64,000 nucleotides of DNA from Rhizobium sp. RU20A (GTDB lineage: Bacteria > Pseudomonadota > Alphaproteobacteria > Rhizobiales > Rhizobiaceae). This document shows, piece by piece, positions 34,902 through 45,341 of the stretch (position 1 is its first letter; the number at the start of each line of letters is the position of its first letter). The notes below the pieces were generated by a model. It searched no databases and was not told where the DNA came from. It saw nothing but the letters and a program-made list of their open reading frames with translations. Where the stretch lies: contig NZ_FTMB01000001.1 in assembly GCF_900155885.1 (NCBI RefSeq), forward strand, positions 558,001-622,000, read 5' to 3'. A program made the translations under genes and the position numbers.

Positions 34902-36037
34902 GCGAATCGATCAGTCCTTCTGGGCTCGGCAGGCTGGGTTGGTTGAATGAAGAAGCGCGGTTTGCGGTCTCCGCCATTCGGCCCCGGCAGCGGGAATTTC
35001 GCTCCGAAAAGCTTCTGCCACAGCTCGCCACTCTTCTGAGCGTCATCCGATTCCAGCGCCTCGCGTGCACGATCCGCGGTCGTTGATATTGCCGTGTAGA
35101 AGGACTGGAAGTCTTCCACCGAAAGCCGCTTGAGCACGTTGTGCTCGGGAACACCATGATCGGCGAGCACCGGAACGCTTCCCAGGGCCGCGTTGTAGCG
35201 CCATGTCTCGCGCATCGTCTCCATGATCTGGACGAAGCCGGAAGCCATCGAGGCCGTGCCGTCGTTCAAGACGTGCCCGATCATGTGCTCGAGAGGATAC
35301 CCTTTCGGATAGTTGGGCAAGGAAGCAACGTTCTGTTGTCGCCACCACTTCGTTGCCCTTACAAGATTGACATAGTGGCCGGTGCAAGCCCGGTTCTTCG
35401 CGGCAGTCCATTGGATCTGGGCGAGGGGATGCGTTCGCCCCCAGTCGCCAGCGTCCCGGTCCGGTAGGAATAGTGGATTCGGCCGCCACTTTCCTGACGG
35501 CTCGTCATCAAGCTGCAGCGGCTGCCGGCCGAACGGGGTGGGTTGCCAGCGCTCGTTCAGTCGCCATGTCATATCGTCTTCGAGCGTGTTGGTCGTGAGC
35601 ACCGAATTCGACCGATACAAGCGCTCCATCGCCTGGCGCGAAGCGGGATCTGTCGGAAGCGCGGTGATGACCAGATCGATATCCACGTAGGACATCTCGA
35701 TGCCAAAGGAGCGGCCCTGCGGCCGCCATTTGCCCGGATAGTGGCGCTCGAGGAAGGGGATGAACTTGTCCATCGCCTGCTGCGGCGTTGTCTTGTGATA
35801 GTCGATGTCGGTCACGACAACGACATCCACGTCAGGCCGCTTGTCCCCGGTCGGGCGGATCGCGGTCGAACGGCGGACACTGCCCTGAAGGAAGGTGGCG
35901 ACGACGATCGGAGACAACACCTTGTCCTCGGCAAGCCGAGACCGAAGCGTGTTTGATCCTGTCCTCCAATCTTCCTTCTGCCGGTCCGTCGGTCGAATCT
36001 CGCGCAGGAACGCGTCGAATTGAGATTTCAGTTCCAT
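34898..36037 (-). CDS. CBASS CD-NTase (cGAS/DncV-like nucleotidyltransferase)
   Basis: A 379-residue oligonucleotide cyclase. The GS motif is QGSVRRSTAIRP (Gly52, Ser53), metal-binding Asp69 and Asp71 lie in RPDVDVVVV, and a third acidic site in SYVDIDLV. The C-terminus is a flexible tail (EPRRTDRFA) of the kind Cap2 conjugates. On phage infection it should make a cyclic nucleotide that activates the SAVED effector. Which clade and product cannot be told by eye. It lies 2 bases after cap4. Confidence 0.92.
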   Translation of the reverse strand: MELKSQFDAFLREIRPTDRQKEDWRTGSNTLRSRLAEDKVLSPIVVATFLQGSVRRSTAIRPTGDKRPDVDVVVVTDIDYHKTTPQQAMDKFIPFLERHYPGKWRPQGRSFGIEMSYVDIDLVITALPTDPASRQAMERLYRSNSVLTTNTLEDDMTWRLNERWQPTPFGRQPLQLDDEPSGKWRPNPLFLPDRDAGDWGRTHPLAQIQWTAAKNRACTGHYVNLVRATKWWRQQNVASLPNYPKGYPLEHMIGHVLNDGTASMASGFVQIMETMRETWRYNAALGSVPVLADHGVPEHNVLKRLSVEDFQSFYTAISTTADRAREALESDDAQKSGELWQKLFGAKFPLPGPNGGDRKPRFFIQPTQPAEPRRTDRFA

Positions 36038-36039
36038 AC

Positions 36040-37542
36040 TCAGCCAATCCTGAAAGAGGGGTGGTAGCTTCCGTCCACTGCACCCTTGAAGTCGAATTCG
36101 TACAAGGTGACAGGCCCCATCGAATCCCGGTGCTGGCCCATGAAGAAGGTGAAGGCGTTCGGAGCGGAGATGAAGAAGTGCCGTCTGACCCCGAAGGCTG
36201 GCCGAAGGGACTTCAATGCAGCCGCCACCTGATCGGCGAGGTCGGCAGCATGCTCACCACCCGCCAGCGATTTCGGACTCGGGCCATTCGCGGCGACGAT
36301 GTGAAGGATCCGTCCTACGCTTGGAACACTTCGCTTCAGATAATCCTGAACATCGTCGAAGGCATCCCTGGTGAGGCTCACCACGATGGCTATGTCGTCA
36401 CCGTCGCCGACCGTCGTTACATTGGTGGCTGCCGGCTGCCCGGTCTTGCCGTCGTCCGACCGCCAGATCGAGGTCGCTCCTCGACCCTTCTGGTTCAGCT
36501 CCACATGTGTGGTGGTCTTGAAGCCGAGCATCGCGCCCGCGAGGAACGCGATCGACGAATGGCTGTCCAGGAAAAGCCGGATGTCCTTGTCGGTCTGGCG
36601 CACCCGGGTCAGGAAGTCCTCGATCGCCGGGCGGACATCCGTGTCCCAGTCAGCGCCCGCCTGAAGATGCCGGACATCGAACAGATGAAGGAGTGACAGC
36701 GTGTTATCCGGAGCCGCATCAAGATAGTCGGTCGGCCCGTCTCCAAAGGAGCGGATGGATATGTTCTTCCGATCCTCTGTCTGGGTCGACTTGATCCATC
36801 CCTGTTCGAGGCAAAGCTCCTCGAATGCTTCCCGGGTCAGAACGTTGCGTTCGGTGGCCTTCAGGGCCCGAGCCGCGCCGTCGAACTTGAACTCGAGGCT
36901 GTTCCCTCCGCTGGCAAGGCCCACGACCTGGAAGCGCAGATCTACGTTCTCCCGCATGTCCTGCAAAGAGTGATAGCCCTCCATGATATGGAAGGTGTCG
37001 AGAATGGCGAATAGCTCTTCGTCGGTCTCGAGATTTAGATGCGTTCTCCAGAGCGCTCGAACCTCACCCATCTCGCTCCGCTCGGTCTTGCCAACGGCGA
37101 GTTTCTCAACGTCGAGAGATTTGTCGGCGGTCTTAAGAAGCTTCGAGAGAGGATCGTCATCACGAACGCGATCCGTCGTGACCAACGTGAACGTCGACCG
37201 GGGTGGGGCCTTCTGGACAGCATCTTTGAGTCGCTGAAGAATCGAAAAAGATGTGGCACCGATAAATTCCGGCTCAATCAGATCAGTGAACCCAAAACGA
37301 CCCGCTTGGTTAACATGGAACTTCACCTGGTGATGAGCCGTCTCGACCTTAAACGAACGGCGGCCAGCCTGGCCGGGGCTGTAGCGCACCACAACATCGT
37401 CGAAGCCTTTGGGGCCGTCAGCTTCATAGGAGACCTCCACGATGTAGGGCTTCTCGGGATCTCGCAGGCCTGAAGCGTGGATCCAGAAGAAGCGGGCTTG
37501 GTAATCGTGCCCGTCCCAATTTGCAATTACCGCGTCTGCCAT
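36040..37542 (-). CDS. cap4: Cap4-like SAVED effector nuclease of CBASS
   Basis: A 500-residue effector and first gene of the operon. The N-terminal DUF4297-type nuclease begins GHDYQARFFWI and has probable catalytic residues in FDDVVVRYS and the QVK of HHQVKFHV. The C-terminal half is a SAVED domain, which binds a cyclic nucleotide and then drives DNA cleavage. Characterised Cap4 proteins respond to cyclic trinucleotides. A palindrome lies 48 bases before the start. Confidence 0.88.
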   Translation of the reverse strand: MADAVIANWDGHDYQARFFWIHASGLRDPEKPYIVEVSYEADGPKGFDDVVVRYSPGQAGRRSFKVETAHHQVKFHVNQAGRFGFTDLIEPEFIGATSFSILQRLKDAVQKAPPRSTFTLVTTDRVRDDDPLSKLLKTADKSLDVEKLAVGKTERSEMGEVRALWRTHLNLETDEELFAILDTFHIMEGYHSLQDMRENVDLRFQVVGLASGGNSLEFKFDGAARALKATERNVLTREAFEELCLEQGWIKSTQTEDRKNISIRSFGDGPTDYLDAAPDNTLSLLHLFDVRHLQAGADWDTDVRPAIEDFLTRVRQTDKDIRLFLDSHSSIAFLAGAMLGFKTTTHVELNQKGRGATSIWRSDDGKTGQPAATNVTTVGDGDDIAIVVSLTRDAFDDVQDYLKRSVPSVGRILHIVAANGPSPKSLAGGEHAADLADQVAAALKSLRPAFGVRRHFFISAPNAFTFFMGQHRDSMGPVTLYEFDFKGAVDGSYHPSFRIG

Positions 37543-37589
37543 GCCCTTTCACCTGCCGTAGTTGATTCCTGTTTTGTTCCTTGAGGCAT

Positions 37590-37615
37590 TTCCCGGATAC
37601 CGAAGTATCCGGGAA
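37590..37615. promoter_or_regulatory. perfect palindrome upstream of the CBASS operon
   Basis: TTCCCGGATA and its complement flank a 6-base spacer, 48-73 bases before the cap4 start. It could be an operator or a hairpin in the leader. It lacks the T run expected of a terminator on either strand. Confidence 0.55.
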
Positions 37616-37716
37616 GATCAGAGTAGAGTACGAGGCGTTTCCTGAGCAGAGCCCATTTTGGGACAAACTCAATGGCCGTGGGACAAACCTATTGGCCGCC
37701 TAGATCTGCGCAGCTC

Positions 37717-40700
37717 TTAGCTGCACCCGCTCGTCGCACCGCAGGTGTCGCACTTCTCGCAGGTGCCGTTGCGCACCATGGTGAAGTTCTGGCATTCCGA
37801 GCACATGTTGCCGGTGTAGCCCTGGGCGATCGAGCGCATGCGCCGTTCGTTCTCGATCCGCTTGGCTTCCGCCTTGGCCGCGGCGGCTTCCGCTTCGGCC
37901 TTGTCGGAGAAGAGGGCCGTCACGGCCTGGTCGGCTTCGGTGGCGACCTCCTCGGCCATTTCCTCGGCGAACTCGACGGCGCGCTCTTCATAGTCACGCT
38001 TGAAGGACACGACTTCCGAGGTGGAGATCGCAACCGTCGTCTCCAGCTTGCGCGCGGCGGAGCCGGCGAAGGCGGAGATGTTGCTGACCGAGGAGCCCTT
38101 GGACGGCATGGCGGTGGCCGATCCCTTGGCTTCACCGAGCGAACGGTCGATCGAGGAGCGCTCGGTCTGGCCGCCCTGGATCAGCGTCGGCTTGTGGCCA
38201 CGCGTCCAGCCTGTGGAAAAGGGATTGGTCTTGCCTTCCTGGATGCCCTTGCCGAGCGCGGTGTTCGAGAAATCCGACTGGTCGACATGGGCAAGGTCGT
38301 GGCGGCCGAGATAGGAGACGGCGAGTTCGCGGAACACGTAGTCGAGGATCGACGTCGCATTCTTGATCGCGTCGTTGCCCTGCACCATGCCGGCCGGCTC
38401 GAACTTGGTGAAGGTGAAGGCCTCCACGAACTCCTCGAGCGGCACGCCGTACTGCAGGCCGAGCGAGATCGCGATGGCGAAGTTGTTCATCATCGCACGG
38501 AAGGCGGCGCCTTCCTTGTGCATGTCGATGAAGATCTCGCCAAGGCGGCCGTCGCCGAATTCGCCGGTGCGCAGATAGACCTTGTGACCGCCGACAACGG
38601 CCTTCTGGGTGTAGCCCTGGCGGCGGTTCGGCAGCTTTTCGCGCTCGCGCACGACACGCTCGATGATGCGCTCGACGATCTTTTCGGTCACCGTCACGGC
38701 CTGGGCCGCGGCAGGGGCCTGCATCAGTTCCTCGACGGCATCCTCGTCCTCTTCATCCTCGACCAGCGAGGCGTTGAGCGGCTGGGACAGCTTCGAGCCG
38801 TCGCGGTAGAGCGCGTTGGCCTTCAGCGCCAGCTGCCAGGAGAGCATATAGGCGTTCTTGCAATCCTCGACGGTCGCCTCGTTCGGCATGTTGATCGTCT
38901 TGGAGATGGCGCCCGAGATGAAGGGCTGGGCCGCCGCCATCATGCGGATGTGGCTTTCGACCGAGAGGTAGCGCTTGCCGATCTTGCCGCAGGGGTTGGC
39001 GCAATCGAAGACCGGCAGATGTTCTTTCTTCAGGAACGGCGCGCCTTCGAGCGTCATCGCACCGCAGACATGGATGTTGGCGGCCTCGATCTCCTTCTTC
39101 GAGAAGCCGACATGCTCCAGGAGGTTGAAGGACATGTCGGAGAGCTGCTCGTCGGAAACCTTCAGCGTCTCCTTCAGGAAGTCGGCGCCGAGCGTCCACT
39201 GGTTGAAGACGAACTTGATGTCGAAGGCGGCCTTCAGCGCGCCGTTGACGGCTTCGATCTTCTCGTTCGTGAAGCCCTTGGCCTTCAGCGTCGACGGGTT
39301 GATGGCCGGCGCCTGGTTGAGGTTGCCGTGGCCGACCGCATAGGCGTCGATCTCGGCGATCTGGCTTTCCGAATAGCCGAGCGTGCGCAGCGCTTCCGGA
39401 ACGGCCGCGTTGATGATCTTGAAGTAGCCGCCACCGGCCAGCTTCTTGAACTTGACGAGCGCGAAATCGGGCTCGATGCCGGTCGTGTCGCAGTCCATCA
39501 CAAGACCGATCGTGCCGGTCGGCGCGATCACTGTCGTCTGGGCATTGCGGTAGCCGTGCTTTTCGCCAAGTTCCAGCGCCTTGTCCCAGGCGGCCGTGGC
39601 ATGGGCGACGAGATCCTGATCCGGGCAATCACCATGGACGAGCGCCACCGGATTGACGGAGAGGCCCTCATAGCCGCTCGTCTGGCCGTGCGCGGCGCGG
39701 CGATGGTTGCGGATGACACGCAGCATGTTGTCACGGTTCGGCGCAAACTGCGGGAAGGGACCGAGTTCGCCGGCGATTTCCGCCGAGGTCGCATAGGCGA
39801 CACCCGTCATGATCGCGGTCAGGCTGCCGGCAATGGCGCGGCCTTCGGCGCTGTCATAGGGAATGCCGGACGACATCAGGAGGCCGCCGATATTGGCATA
39901 GCCGAGGCCGAGCGTGCGGTATTCATAGGAGAGTTCGGCGATTTCCTTCGACGGGAACTGCGCCATCATGACGGAGATTTCGAGCACGATCGTCCACAGG
40001 CGCACGGCATGCTCGTAGTCGCCGATATTGACCCGCTTCGTGGCGGCATCCTTGAACTGAAGCAGGTTCAGCGAGGCAAGGTTGCAGGCGGTGTCGTCGA
40101 GGAACATGTATTCCGAGCACGGATTGGAGGCGCGGATCGGGCCGGCCGCCGGGCAGGTGTGCCAGTCGTTCATCGTCGTGTTGAAGTGCAGGCCCGGATC
40201 GGCCGATGCCCAGGCGGCATGGGCAATCGATTCCCAGAGGTCGCGGGCCTTCAGCGTCTTCATCACCTTGCCGTCCTTGCGGGCGGTGAGGTTCCAGTCG
40301 GCATCGGCTTCTACGGCGCGCAGGAAGTCATCCTTGATCGAGACGGAGTTGTTCGAGTTCTGGCCGGAGACGGTGAGGTAGGCTTCCGAATCCCAGTCCG
40401 TGTCGTAGGTCTTGAACTCGATGTCGCGGTAACCCTGCTTGGCGAACTGGATGACGCGCTTGACGTAGTTTTCCGGAACCTGATCTTTCTTGGCGGCGCG
40501 GATTTCACGCTTCAGGGCCGGGTTCTCATTGGGATCGAAGCAGGCGTCGTTGTCGGCCGTGCAGTTGACGCAGGCCTTCATGATCGCCTTCAGATGCTTG
40601 GCGACGATCTTCGAACCGGTGACGAGGGCAGCAACCTTCTGCTCCTCCTTCACCTTCCAGTTGATGTAGTCCTCGATATCGGGATGGTCGATGTCGACCA

Positions 40701-41544
40701 CGACCATCTTGGCCGCGCGGCGCGTCGTGCCGCCAGACTTGATGGCGCCGGCCGCGCGGTCGCCGATCTTCAGGAAGGACATGAGGCCGGAGGAACGGCC
40801 GCCGCCCGAAAGCTTCTCGCCTTCGCCGCGCAGGTAGGAGAAGTTCGAACCCGTGCCCGAGCCGTACTTGAAGAGGCGCGCTTCGCGCACCCACAGGTCC
40901 ATGATGCCGCCCTCATTGACGAGGTCGTCCTGAACCGACTGGATGAAGCAGGCATGCGGCTGCGGATGTTCATAGGCAGAGGCAGACTGCGTCAGCTTGC
41001 CCGTGAAGGGATCGACGTAGAAATGGCCCTGGCCGGGACCGTCAATGCCATAGGCCCAGTGCAGGCCGGTGTTGAACCACTGCGGCGAATTCGGCGCGAC
41101 GCGCTGGGTGGCGAGCATGTAGGCGAGCTCGTCGCGGAAGGCGGACGCGTCCTCTTCTGAGGCGAAATAGCCGCCCTTCCAGCCCCAGTAGGTCCAGGTG
41201 CCGGCAAGACGATCGAAGACCTGACGGGCATCGCTCTCGGAGCCGGTGCGTTCGCCCTCGGGAAGGTCAGCCAGCGCGGCCTCGTCGGCAACGGAGCGCC
41301 ACAGGAAGGAGGGCACGTCGTTTTCCTCGACGCGCTTCAGCGCCTTGGGGACGCCGGCCTTGCGGAAATACTTCTGGGCGAGAACGTCGGTCGCGACCTG
41401 ACTGAACTGCGCGGGCACGTCGATATCGGCGGCGCGGAAGACGATGGAGCCGTCCGGATTGCGGATTTCGCTGGTGGCCTTGCGGAATTCGATCTCCGCA
41501 TAGGCCGACTGGCCCGGCTTGGTAAAGCGCCGCTCGATTTTCAT
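37717..41544 (-). CDS. nrdJ: adenosylcobalamin-dependent (class II) ribonucleotide reductase
   Basis: A 1275-residue enzyme that reduces ribonucleotides using coenzyme B12. Visible marks are NPCSEYMF with [12 protein letters not shown], the HTCPAAGP segment, and the FNTTMN active-site loop. The C-terminus is a Cys-rich zinc ribbon (MCSECQN ... CEKCDTCG). Length fits the long rhizobial NrdJ. The start at 41544 has AGGG close by; an upstream ATG at 41652 would overlap the NrdR boxes. It is the first core gene to the right of the island. Confidence 0.95.
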   Translation of the reverse strand: MKIERRFTKPGQSAYAEIEFRKATSEIRNPDGSIVFRAADIDVPAQFSQVATDVLAQKYFRKAGVPKALKRVEENDVPSFLWRSVADEAALADLPEGERTGSESDARQVFDRLAGTWTYWGWKGGYFASEEDASAFRDELAYMLATQRVAPNSPQWFNTGLHWAYGIDGPGQGHFYVDPFTGKLTQSASAYEHPQPHACFIQSVQDDLVNEGGIMDLWVREARLFKYGSGTGSNFSYLRGEGEKLSGGGRSSGLMSFLKIGDRAAGAIKSGGTTRRAAKMVVVDIDHPDIEDYINWKVKEEQKVAALVTGSKIVAKHLKAIMKACVNCTADNDACFDPNENPALKREIRAAKKDQVPENYVKRVIQFAKQGYRDIEFKTYDTDWDSEAYLTVSGQNSNNSVSIKDDFLRAVEADADWNLTARKDGKVMKTLKARDLWESIAHAAWASADPGLHFNTTMNDWHTCPAAGPIRASNPCSEYMFLDDTACNLASLNLLQFKDAATKRVNIGDYEHAVRLWTIVLEISVMMAQFPSKEIAELSYEYRTLGLGYANIGGLLMSSGIPYDSAEGRAIAGSLTAIMTGVAYATSAEIAGELGPFPQFAPNRDNMLRVIRNHRRAAHGQTSGYEGLSVNPVALVHGDCPDQDLVAHATAAWDKALELGEKHGYRNAQTTVIAPTGTIGLVMDCDTTGIEPDFALVKFKKLAGGGYFKIINAAVPEALRTLGYSESQIAEIDAYAVGHGNLNQAPAINPSTLKAKGFTNEKIEAVNGALKAAFDIKFVFNQWTLGADFLKETLKVSDEQLSDMSFNLLEHVGFSKKEIEAANIHVCGAMTLEGAPFLKKEHLPVFDCANPCGKIGKRYLSVESHIRMMAAAQPFISGAISKTINMPNEATVEDCKNAYMLSWQLALKANALYRDGSKLSQPLNASLVEDEEDEDAVEELMQAPAAAQAVTVTEKIVERIIERVVREREKLPNRRQGYTQKAVVGGHKVYLRTGEFGDGRLGEIFIDMHKEGAAFRAMMNNFAIAISLGLQYGVPLEEFVEAFTFTKFEPAGMVQGNDAIKNATSILDYVFRELAVSYLGRHDLAHVDQSDFSNTALGKGIQEGKTNPFSTGWTRGHKPTLIQGGQTERSSIDRSLGEAKGSATAMPSKGSSVSNISAFAGSAARKLETTVAISTSEVVSFKRDYEERAVEFAEEMAEEVATEADQAVTALFSDKAEAEAAAAKAEAKRIENERRMRSIAQGYTGNMCSECQNFTMVRNGTCEKCDTCGATSGCS

Positions 41545-41659
41545 ATGCCCTGTCCTCTCTCGTCCTGCCTGCTCTTGGGTGCAGGCAAAGAATGCCCGTT
41601 CGGCCGGAGGTCCCTCCTGGCCGCTGAAACCTGCCATGGTCGAACACGCCAACTGGCGA

Positions 41660-41675
41660 ATTCTGTATATAGTGG
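41660..41675 (-). promoter_or_regulatory. NrdR box 1 of nrdJ
   Basis: On the minus strand it reads CCACTATATACAGAAT, close to the NrdR consensus (acaCwAtATaTwGtgt). It lies about 116 bases before the nrdJ start. NrdR represses ribonucleotide reductase genes when dATP is high. Confidence 0.8.
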
Positions 41676-41690
41676 CTAGGATGGTCTTGG

Positions 41691-41706
41691 GCGCTAAATA
41701 TAGCGT
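41691..41706 (-). promoter_or_regulatory. NrdR box 2 of nrdJ
   Basis: GCGCTAAATATAGCGT matches the NrdR consensus at nearly all conserved positions. Its centre is 31 bases from that of box 1, the three-turn spacing usual for NrdR pairs. Confidence 0.8.
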
Positions 41707-42170
41707 TAATACGCCCTTTCAACCAGCCAGAAGACGTTTGCGCCAGACAAAAAATCGCTCGCCCACAGTTTTCCCGAAATCGGCCTTGATAACGACCGAT
41801 CGGGGGTCTGCAATCGACGATTTTTCAGAAGGAAGACCAGCCTCGTGACATTCTGGTCTCGCCGCCGCCGCAACGCATCGTCATTAACGACAGGTGAACA
41901 CGGATCGTCAAGGGCTGGTTCTTGTCGGATTTGTGAACGCTAGATGTAGTGGGTCCAGCCTGTGGAAAACGGGGACAGGCTGCGAAGACAGCAAAATCAG
42001 ACACTTCGCTTGGCACCTTCAGAAGCCGTCTTGCGCCGTTTCGGCACGCTGTGAAAAATCGTGGGTAAAAACGGGCAGAAGAAGCGGGCCTGCGAGACTT
42101 TGCTATGGCAGCGGCGCGCCGCTTCTGGCAGCCGGACGATTCGCGCGTCAAACGCGGGGGCGCGAAACGA
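41707..42170. other. long upstream region of nrdJ, no gene
   Basis: About 460 bases between the NrdR boxes and the icd terminator. A 7-bp inverted repeat (AGACCAG/CTGGTCT, 41834-41859) is present. I looked for a cobalamin riboswitch and did not find its conserved box. No reading frame is convincing. Confidence 0.5.
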
Positions 42171-42171
42171 C

Positions 42172-42196
42172 AAAACCCGGCGCGGGGCCGGGCTTT
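42172..42196 (-). terminator. terminator of icd
   Basis: CCCGGC/GCCGGG stem with flanking AAA/TTT pairs, giving a T-rich end on the minus strand, about 36 bases after the icd stop. Confidence 0.75.
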
Positions 42197-42232
42197 GCAA
42201 AGGTTTGTAGCGGTTCTGATGGAACCTCAGGA

Positions 42233-43447
42233 TCAGGCGGCCATGGCCTTCTGGAGGTTCTCGTCGATCTTGTCGAGGAAGCCGGTGGTGGAGAGCCACG
42301 GCTGGTCCGGACCGATGAGGAGCGCGAGGTCCTTGGTCATGAAGCCTGATTCGACGGTCTCGATGCAGACCCGTTCCAGCGTCTCGGAGAACTTGGCGAG
42401 GTCCGCATTGTTGTCGAGCTTGGCGCGGTGGGCGAGGCCACGCGTCCAGGCAAAGATCGAGGCGATCGAATTGGTCGAGGTTTCCTCGCCCTTCTGGTGC
42501 TGGCGGTAGTGGCGCGTCACCGTGCCGTGCGCGGCTTCCGCTTCCACGGTCTGGCCATCCGGCGTCATCAGAACCGAGGTCATCAGGCCGAGCGAGCCGA
42601 AGCCCTGGGCCACGATGTCGGACTGTACGTCGCCGTCATAGTTCTTGCAGGCCCAGACATAGCCGCCGGACCACTTGAGCGCGGAGGCGACCATGTCGTC
42701 GATCAGGCGGTGTTCATACCAGAGCTTGGCTTCCTTGAACTTCTCGGCGAACTCGGCGTCGTAGACTTCCTGGAAGATGTCCTTGAAGCGGCCGTCATAG
42801 GCCTTGAGGATGGTGTTCTTGGTCGAGAGGTAGACCGGAACCTTGCGCTGCAGGCCGTAGTTCAGCGAGGCGCGGGCAAATTCGCGGATCGATTCGTCGA
42901 GGTTGTACATGGCCATGGCAACGCCGGCGCCCGGCGCGTCATAGACGTCATGCTCGATCGTCTGGCCGTCGTCGCCGACGAACTTGATGGTGAGCTTGCC
43001 CTTGCCGGGGAACTTGAAGTCGGTGGCACGGTACTGGTCGCCGAAGGCGTGGCGGCCGACGATGATCGGCTTGGTCCAGCCGGGAACGAGGCGCGGTACG
43101 TTCTTGCAGATGATCGGCTCGCGGAAGATGACGCCGCCGAGAATGTTGCGGATCGTGCCGTTCGGGCTCTTCCACATCTTCTTCAGCTTGAATTCCTCGA
43201 CGCGGGCTTCGTCCGGCGTGATCGTGGCGCACTTGACGCCGACGCCGTGCTTCTTGATCGCGTTGGCGGCATCGATCGTCACCTGGTCGTTGGTAGCGTC
43301 GCGATGCTCGACCGAGAGGTCGTAATATTCGAGATCAACGTCGAGATAGGGGTGGATCAGCTTGTCCTTGATGAACTGCCAGATGATGCGGGTCATCTCG
43401 TCGCCGTCGAGCTCGACGACTGGATTCGCGACCTTGATCTTTGCCAT
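42233..43447 (-). CDS. icd: NADP-dependent isocitrate dehydrogenase
   Basis: A 404-residue enzyme of the dimeric eukaryote-like class used by rhizobia. It converts isocitrate to 2-oxoglutarate in the TCA cycle. The sequence opens [20 protein letters not shown] and contains the family signature [25 protein letters not shown] five bases upstream supports the start. It is followed by a clear terminator. Confidence 0.96.
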   Translation of the reverse strand: MAKIKVANPVVELDGDEMTRIIWQFIKDKLIHPYLDVDLEYYDLSVEHRDATNDQVTIDAANAIKKHGVGVKCATITPDEARVEEFKLKKMWKSPNGTIRNILGGVIFREPIICKNVPRLVPGWTKPIIVGRHAFGDQYRATDFKFPGKGKLTIKFVGDDGQTIEHDVYDAPGAGVAMAMYNLDESIREFARASLNYGLQRKVPVYLSTKNTILKAYDGRFKDIFQEVYDAEFAEKFKEAKLWYEHRLIDDMVASALKWSGGYVWACKNYDGDVQSDIVAQGFGSLGLMTSVLMTPDGQTVEAEAAHGTVTRHYRQHQKGEETSTNSIASIFAWTRGLAHRAKLDNNADLAKFSETLERVCIETVESGFMTKDLALLIGPDQPWLSTTGFLDKIDENLQKAMAA

Positions 43448-43767
43448 GGGTGCCTCTTCGGGGTTGGTTCGGGCGGGGAGGCCCGATCTGGAAGCCTAGA
43501 ATGCTGCGCCTATAGCACCGTGCGCCGCGCGGGCAAAGCCGCTTTGCCACCCGTTTCGCCAGACTTTCGAAGAAGATGACCCCATAGGGCGGGCAGCGGT
43601 ATCGTCCCCGCCCGAAATCGGTCGGTTGGCCGCATCGCTCCGGCATGCCGTAACCCTGCCGTTTTTTGTCGCTTCTGGCTATGGTCGCGAAGCCCTGTTT
43701 CGAGTCTGTCTCCCGTCCGGGTGTGCCAGATGGCAAACCGATGAACCCCAGTCTAAGGATCCGACCC
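43448..43767. other. divergent intergenic region, nothing recognised
   Basis: About 320 bases between icd and the secreted protein gene on the other strand. It should hold both promoters. No operator, hairpin or gene stood out. Confidence 0.4.
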
Positions 43768-44334
43768 ATGCGGATGATCATTCCGGCCTTCCTCTTCCTC
43801 CTGCCCGTCGCCGCGAGCGCGGCCGATCCTATTGCGCCCGTCAAGGAGGTTATGGCCGCCGTCGAGGCGAACTGGAAGAGCGCCGATGACGGACAGAAGC
43901 CCGAGGACACCGACTATTTCAACGATGATTTCCTCGCACGCCTCTACAGCCGCGATTTCACCGCCAATTACCGGGCAGCCGAGAAATACCCGGCTTTCGA
44001 CGAAGGCACGACGCCCTTCGAATACGATGTCATCATCATGGGACAGGATGGCTGCGACCTGAAGGATGTATCCATCCAGCCGGGCCCGACCACGGATGGC
44101 CGCACCGATGTCACCGTCACCTTCGACAACACGCACTGCTTCGGCGAGCGCGAGCCGGGCTGGAAGCCGAACGAGGTTCATTTTCAAGTGATCGAGGAGG
44201 GCGGCAAGCCCGTCATCGACGATATCGTTCGCATGCTGGACGGGCCGCAATCCCTGAAGGACGAAATGAAGGAGATCGTTCGGGTCGGCGCTGGCGGAAC
44301 CCCGCAGGGCATCATTCCGCAGGACGCCGAATAA
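43768..44334 (+). CDS. secreted protein of unknown function
   Basis: A 188-residue periplasmic protein with signal peptide MRMIIPAFLFLLPVAASA. The mature part (YFNDDFLARLYSRDFTANYR) resembles DUF3828-like secreted proteins, with two Cys that could form a disulfide. AAGGA eight bases before the ATG supports this start. No function is known. Confidence 0.7.
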   Translation: MRMIIPAFLFLLPVAASAADPIAPVKEVMAAVEANWKSADDGQKPEDTDYFNDDFLARLYSRDFTANYRAAEKYPAFDEGTTPFEYDVIIMGQDGCDLKDVSIQPGPTTDGRTDVTVTFDNTHCFGEREPGWKPNEVHFQVIEEGGKPVIDDIVRMLDGPQSLKDEMKEIVRVGAGGTPQGIIPQDAE

Positions 44335-44492
44335 GCGGCGCGCGCTGACGCAGCGCTCGGAACCGGAGGGAAGAGCGGCATCGCCTTCCCATTTGGCCGT
44401 CTTTATGCCACTGGAGCGCGCTTAAGGATGGAAGAGCGGCCGATGGACAGCCAGATGGCGTCCCGGCCCCGGACGGGGACAGCACGACAGAC

Positions 44493-45341
44493 ATGGCAGG
44501 CACCAACAGCGAGCGTGAACTGATAGCGGACGGACCGGCGATCATTCTCGTCCATCCCCAGCTTGGCGAGAACATTGGCATGGTCGCCCGCGCCATGGCG
44601 AATTTCGGGCTTGCCGAATTGCGCCTCGTCAATCCCCGTGATGGCTGGCCGAACGAAAAGGCCGTGTCCGCAGCAAGCCGCGCCGACCACGTGATCGAGG
44701 CTGCCAAGGTCTACGAGACCACGGAAGCCGCGATCGCCGATCTGTCCTTCGTCTACGCCACGACGGCGCGCGACCGCGACGGCTACAAGCCGGTTCGCAG
44801 TCCCGTCTTCGCCAGCCAGACGTTGCGCGAGCGCCACCGTGCCGGCCAGAAGGTCGGTATCCTCTTCGGCCGTGAGCGCACCGGCCTCACCAACCAGGAA
44901 ATCGCGCTGGCCGACGAGATCGTCACCTTCCCGGTCAACCCGGCCTTCGCCTCGCTGAACCTTGCCCAGGCCGTGCTGCTGATGTCCTATGAGTGGATGA
45001 AGACTGGACTGGAATCGCTGGAGGCGACGCCCTTCCAGGCGCTGCCCATGGCGCCGGCCACCAAGGACGATCTGCAGGGCCTTTTCGACCATGTGGAAGA
45101 GGCACTCGACGCGCGCGGCTATTTCCGCCCCGCCGACAAGAAGCCCAAACTCATCGAGGGCCTGCGCGGCGTGCTGACGCGGCCGGGCTTCACCGCCAGC
45201 GAAATCCGCGTGCTGCGCGGCGTCGTCGCCTGTCTCGACCGTTTCCGCCGCGATGCGCCTCGCGGTTCCGGCGCACCGGACGAGCCATCCCGCCGCCGCC
45301 GCGCAATCCCGGAGGAGCAGGAGAGCGGCGCCGATGGCTGA
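44493..45341 (+). CDS. trmJ: tRNA (cytidine/uridine-32-2'-O)-methyltransferase
   Basis: A 282-residue SPOUT methyltransferase. The N-terminal fold has [20 protein letters not shown], and the knot contains [20 protein letters not shown] and [14 protein letters not shown]. It methylates position 32 of tRNA anticodon loops. The C-terminal extension is basic. Its end overlaps murI by 8 bases, an arrangement conserved in rhizobia as far as I know. Confidence 0.93.
   Translation: MAGTNSERELIADGPAIILVHPQLGENIGMVARAMANFGLAELRLVNPRDGWPNEKAVSAASRADHVIEAAKVYETTEAAIADLSFVYATTARDRDGYKPVRSPVFASQTLRERHRAGQKVGILFGRERTGLTNQEIALADEIVTFPVNPAFASLNLAQAVLLMSYEWMKTGLESLEATPFQALPMAPATKDDLQGLFDHVEEALDARGYFRPADKKPKLIEGLRGVLTRPGFTASEIRVLRGVVACLDRFRRDAPRGSGAPDEPSRRRRAIPEEQESGADG

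Noticed and set aside
37543-37716. tRNA or attachment site at the right edge of the accessory region
   Set aside because: No tRNA sequence or direct repeat with the left part was visible; the edge is defined only by gene content.
37672-41160. Very long plus-strand open frame opposite nrdJ
   Set aside because: It is an antisense shadow of nrdJ caused by high GC content; its translation is low in complexity and matches no family.
41545-42170. Cobalamin riboswitch before the B12-dependent nrdJ
   Set aside because: The conserved B12-box sequence was not found; the closest segment is only a short AGACCAG/CTGGTCT inverted repeat. The NrdR boxes explain regulation better.
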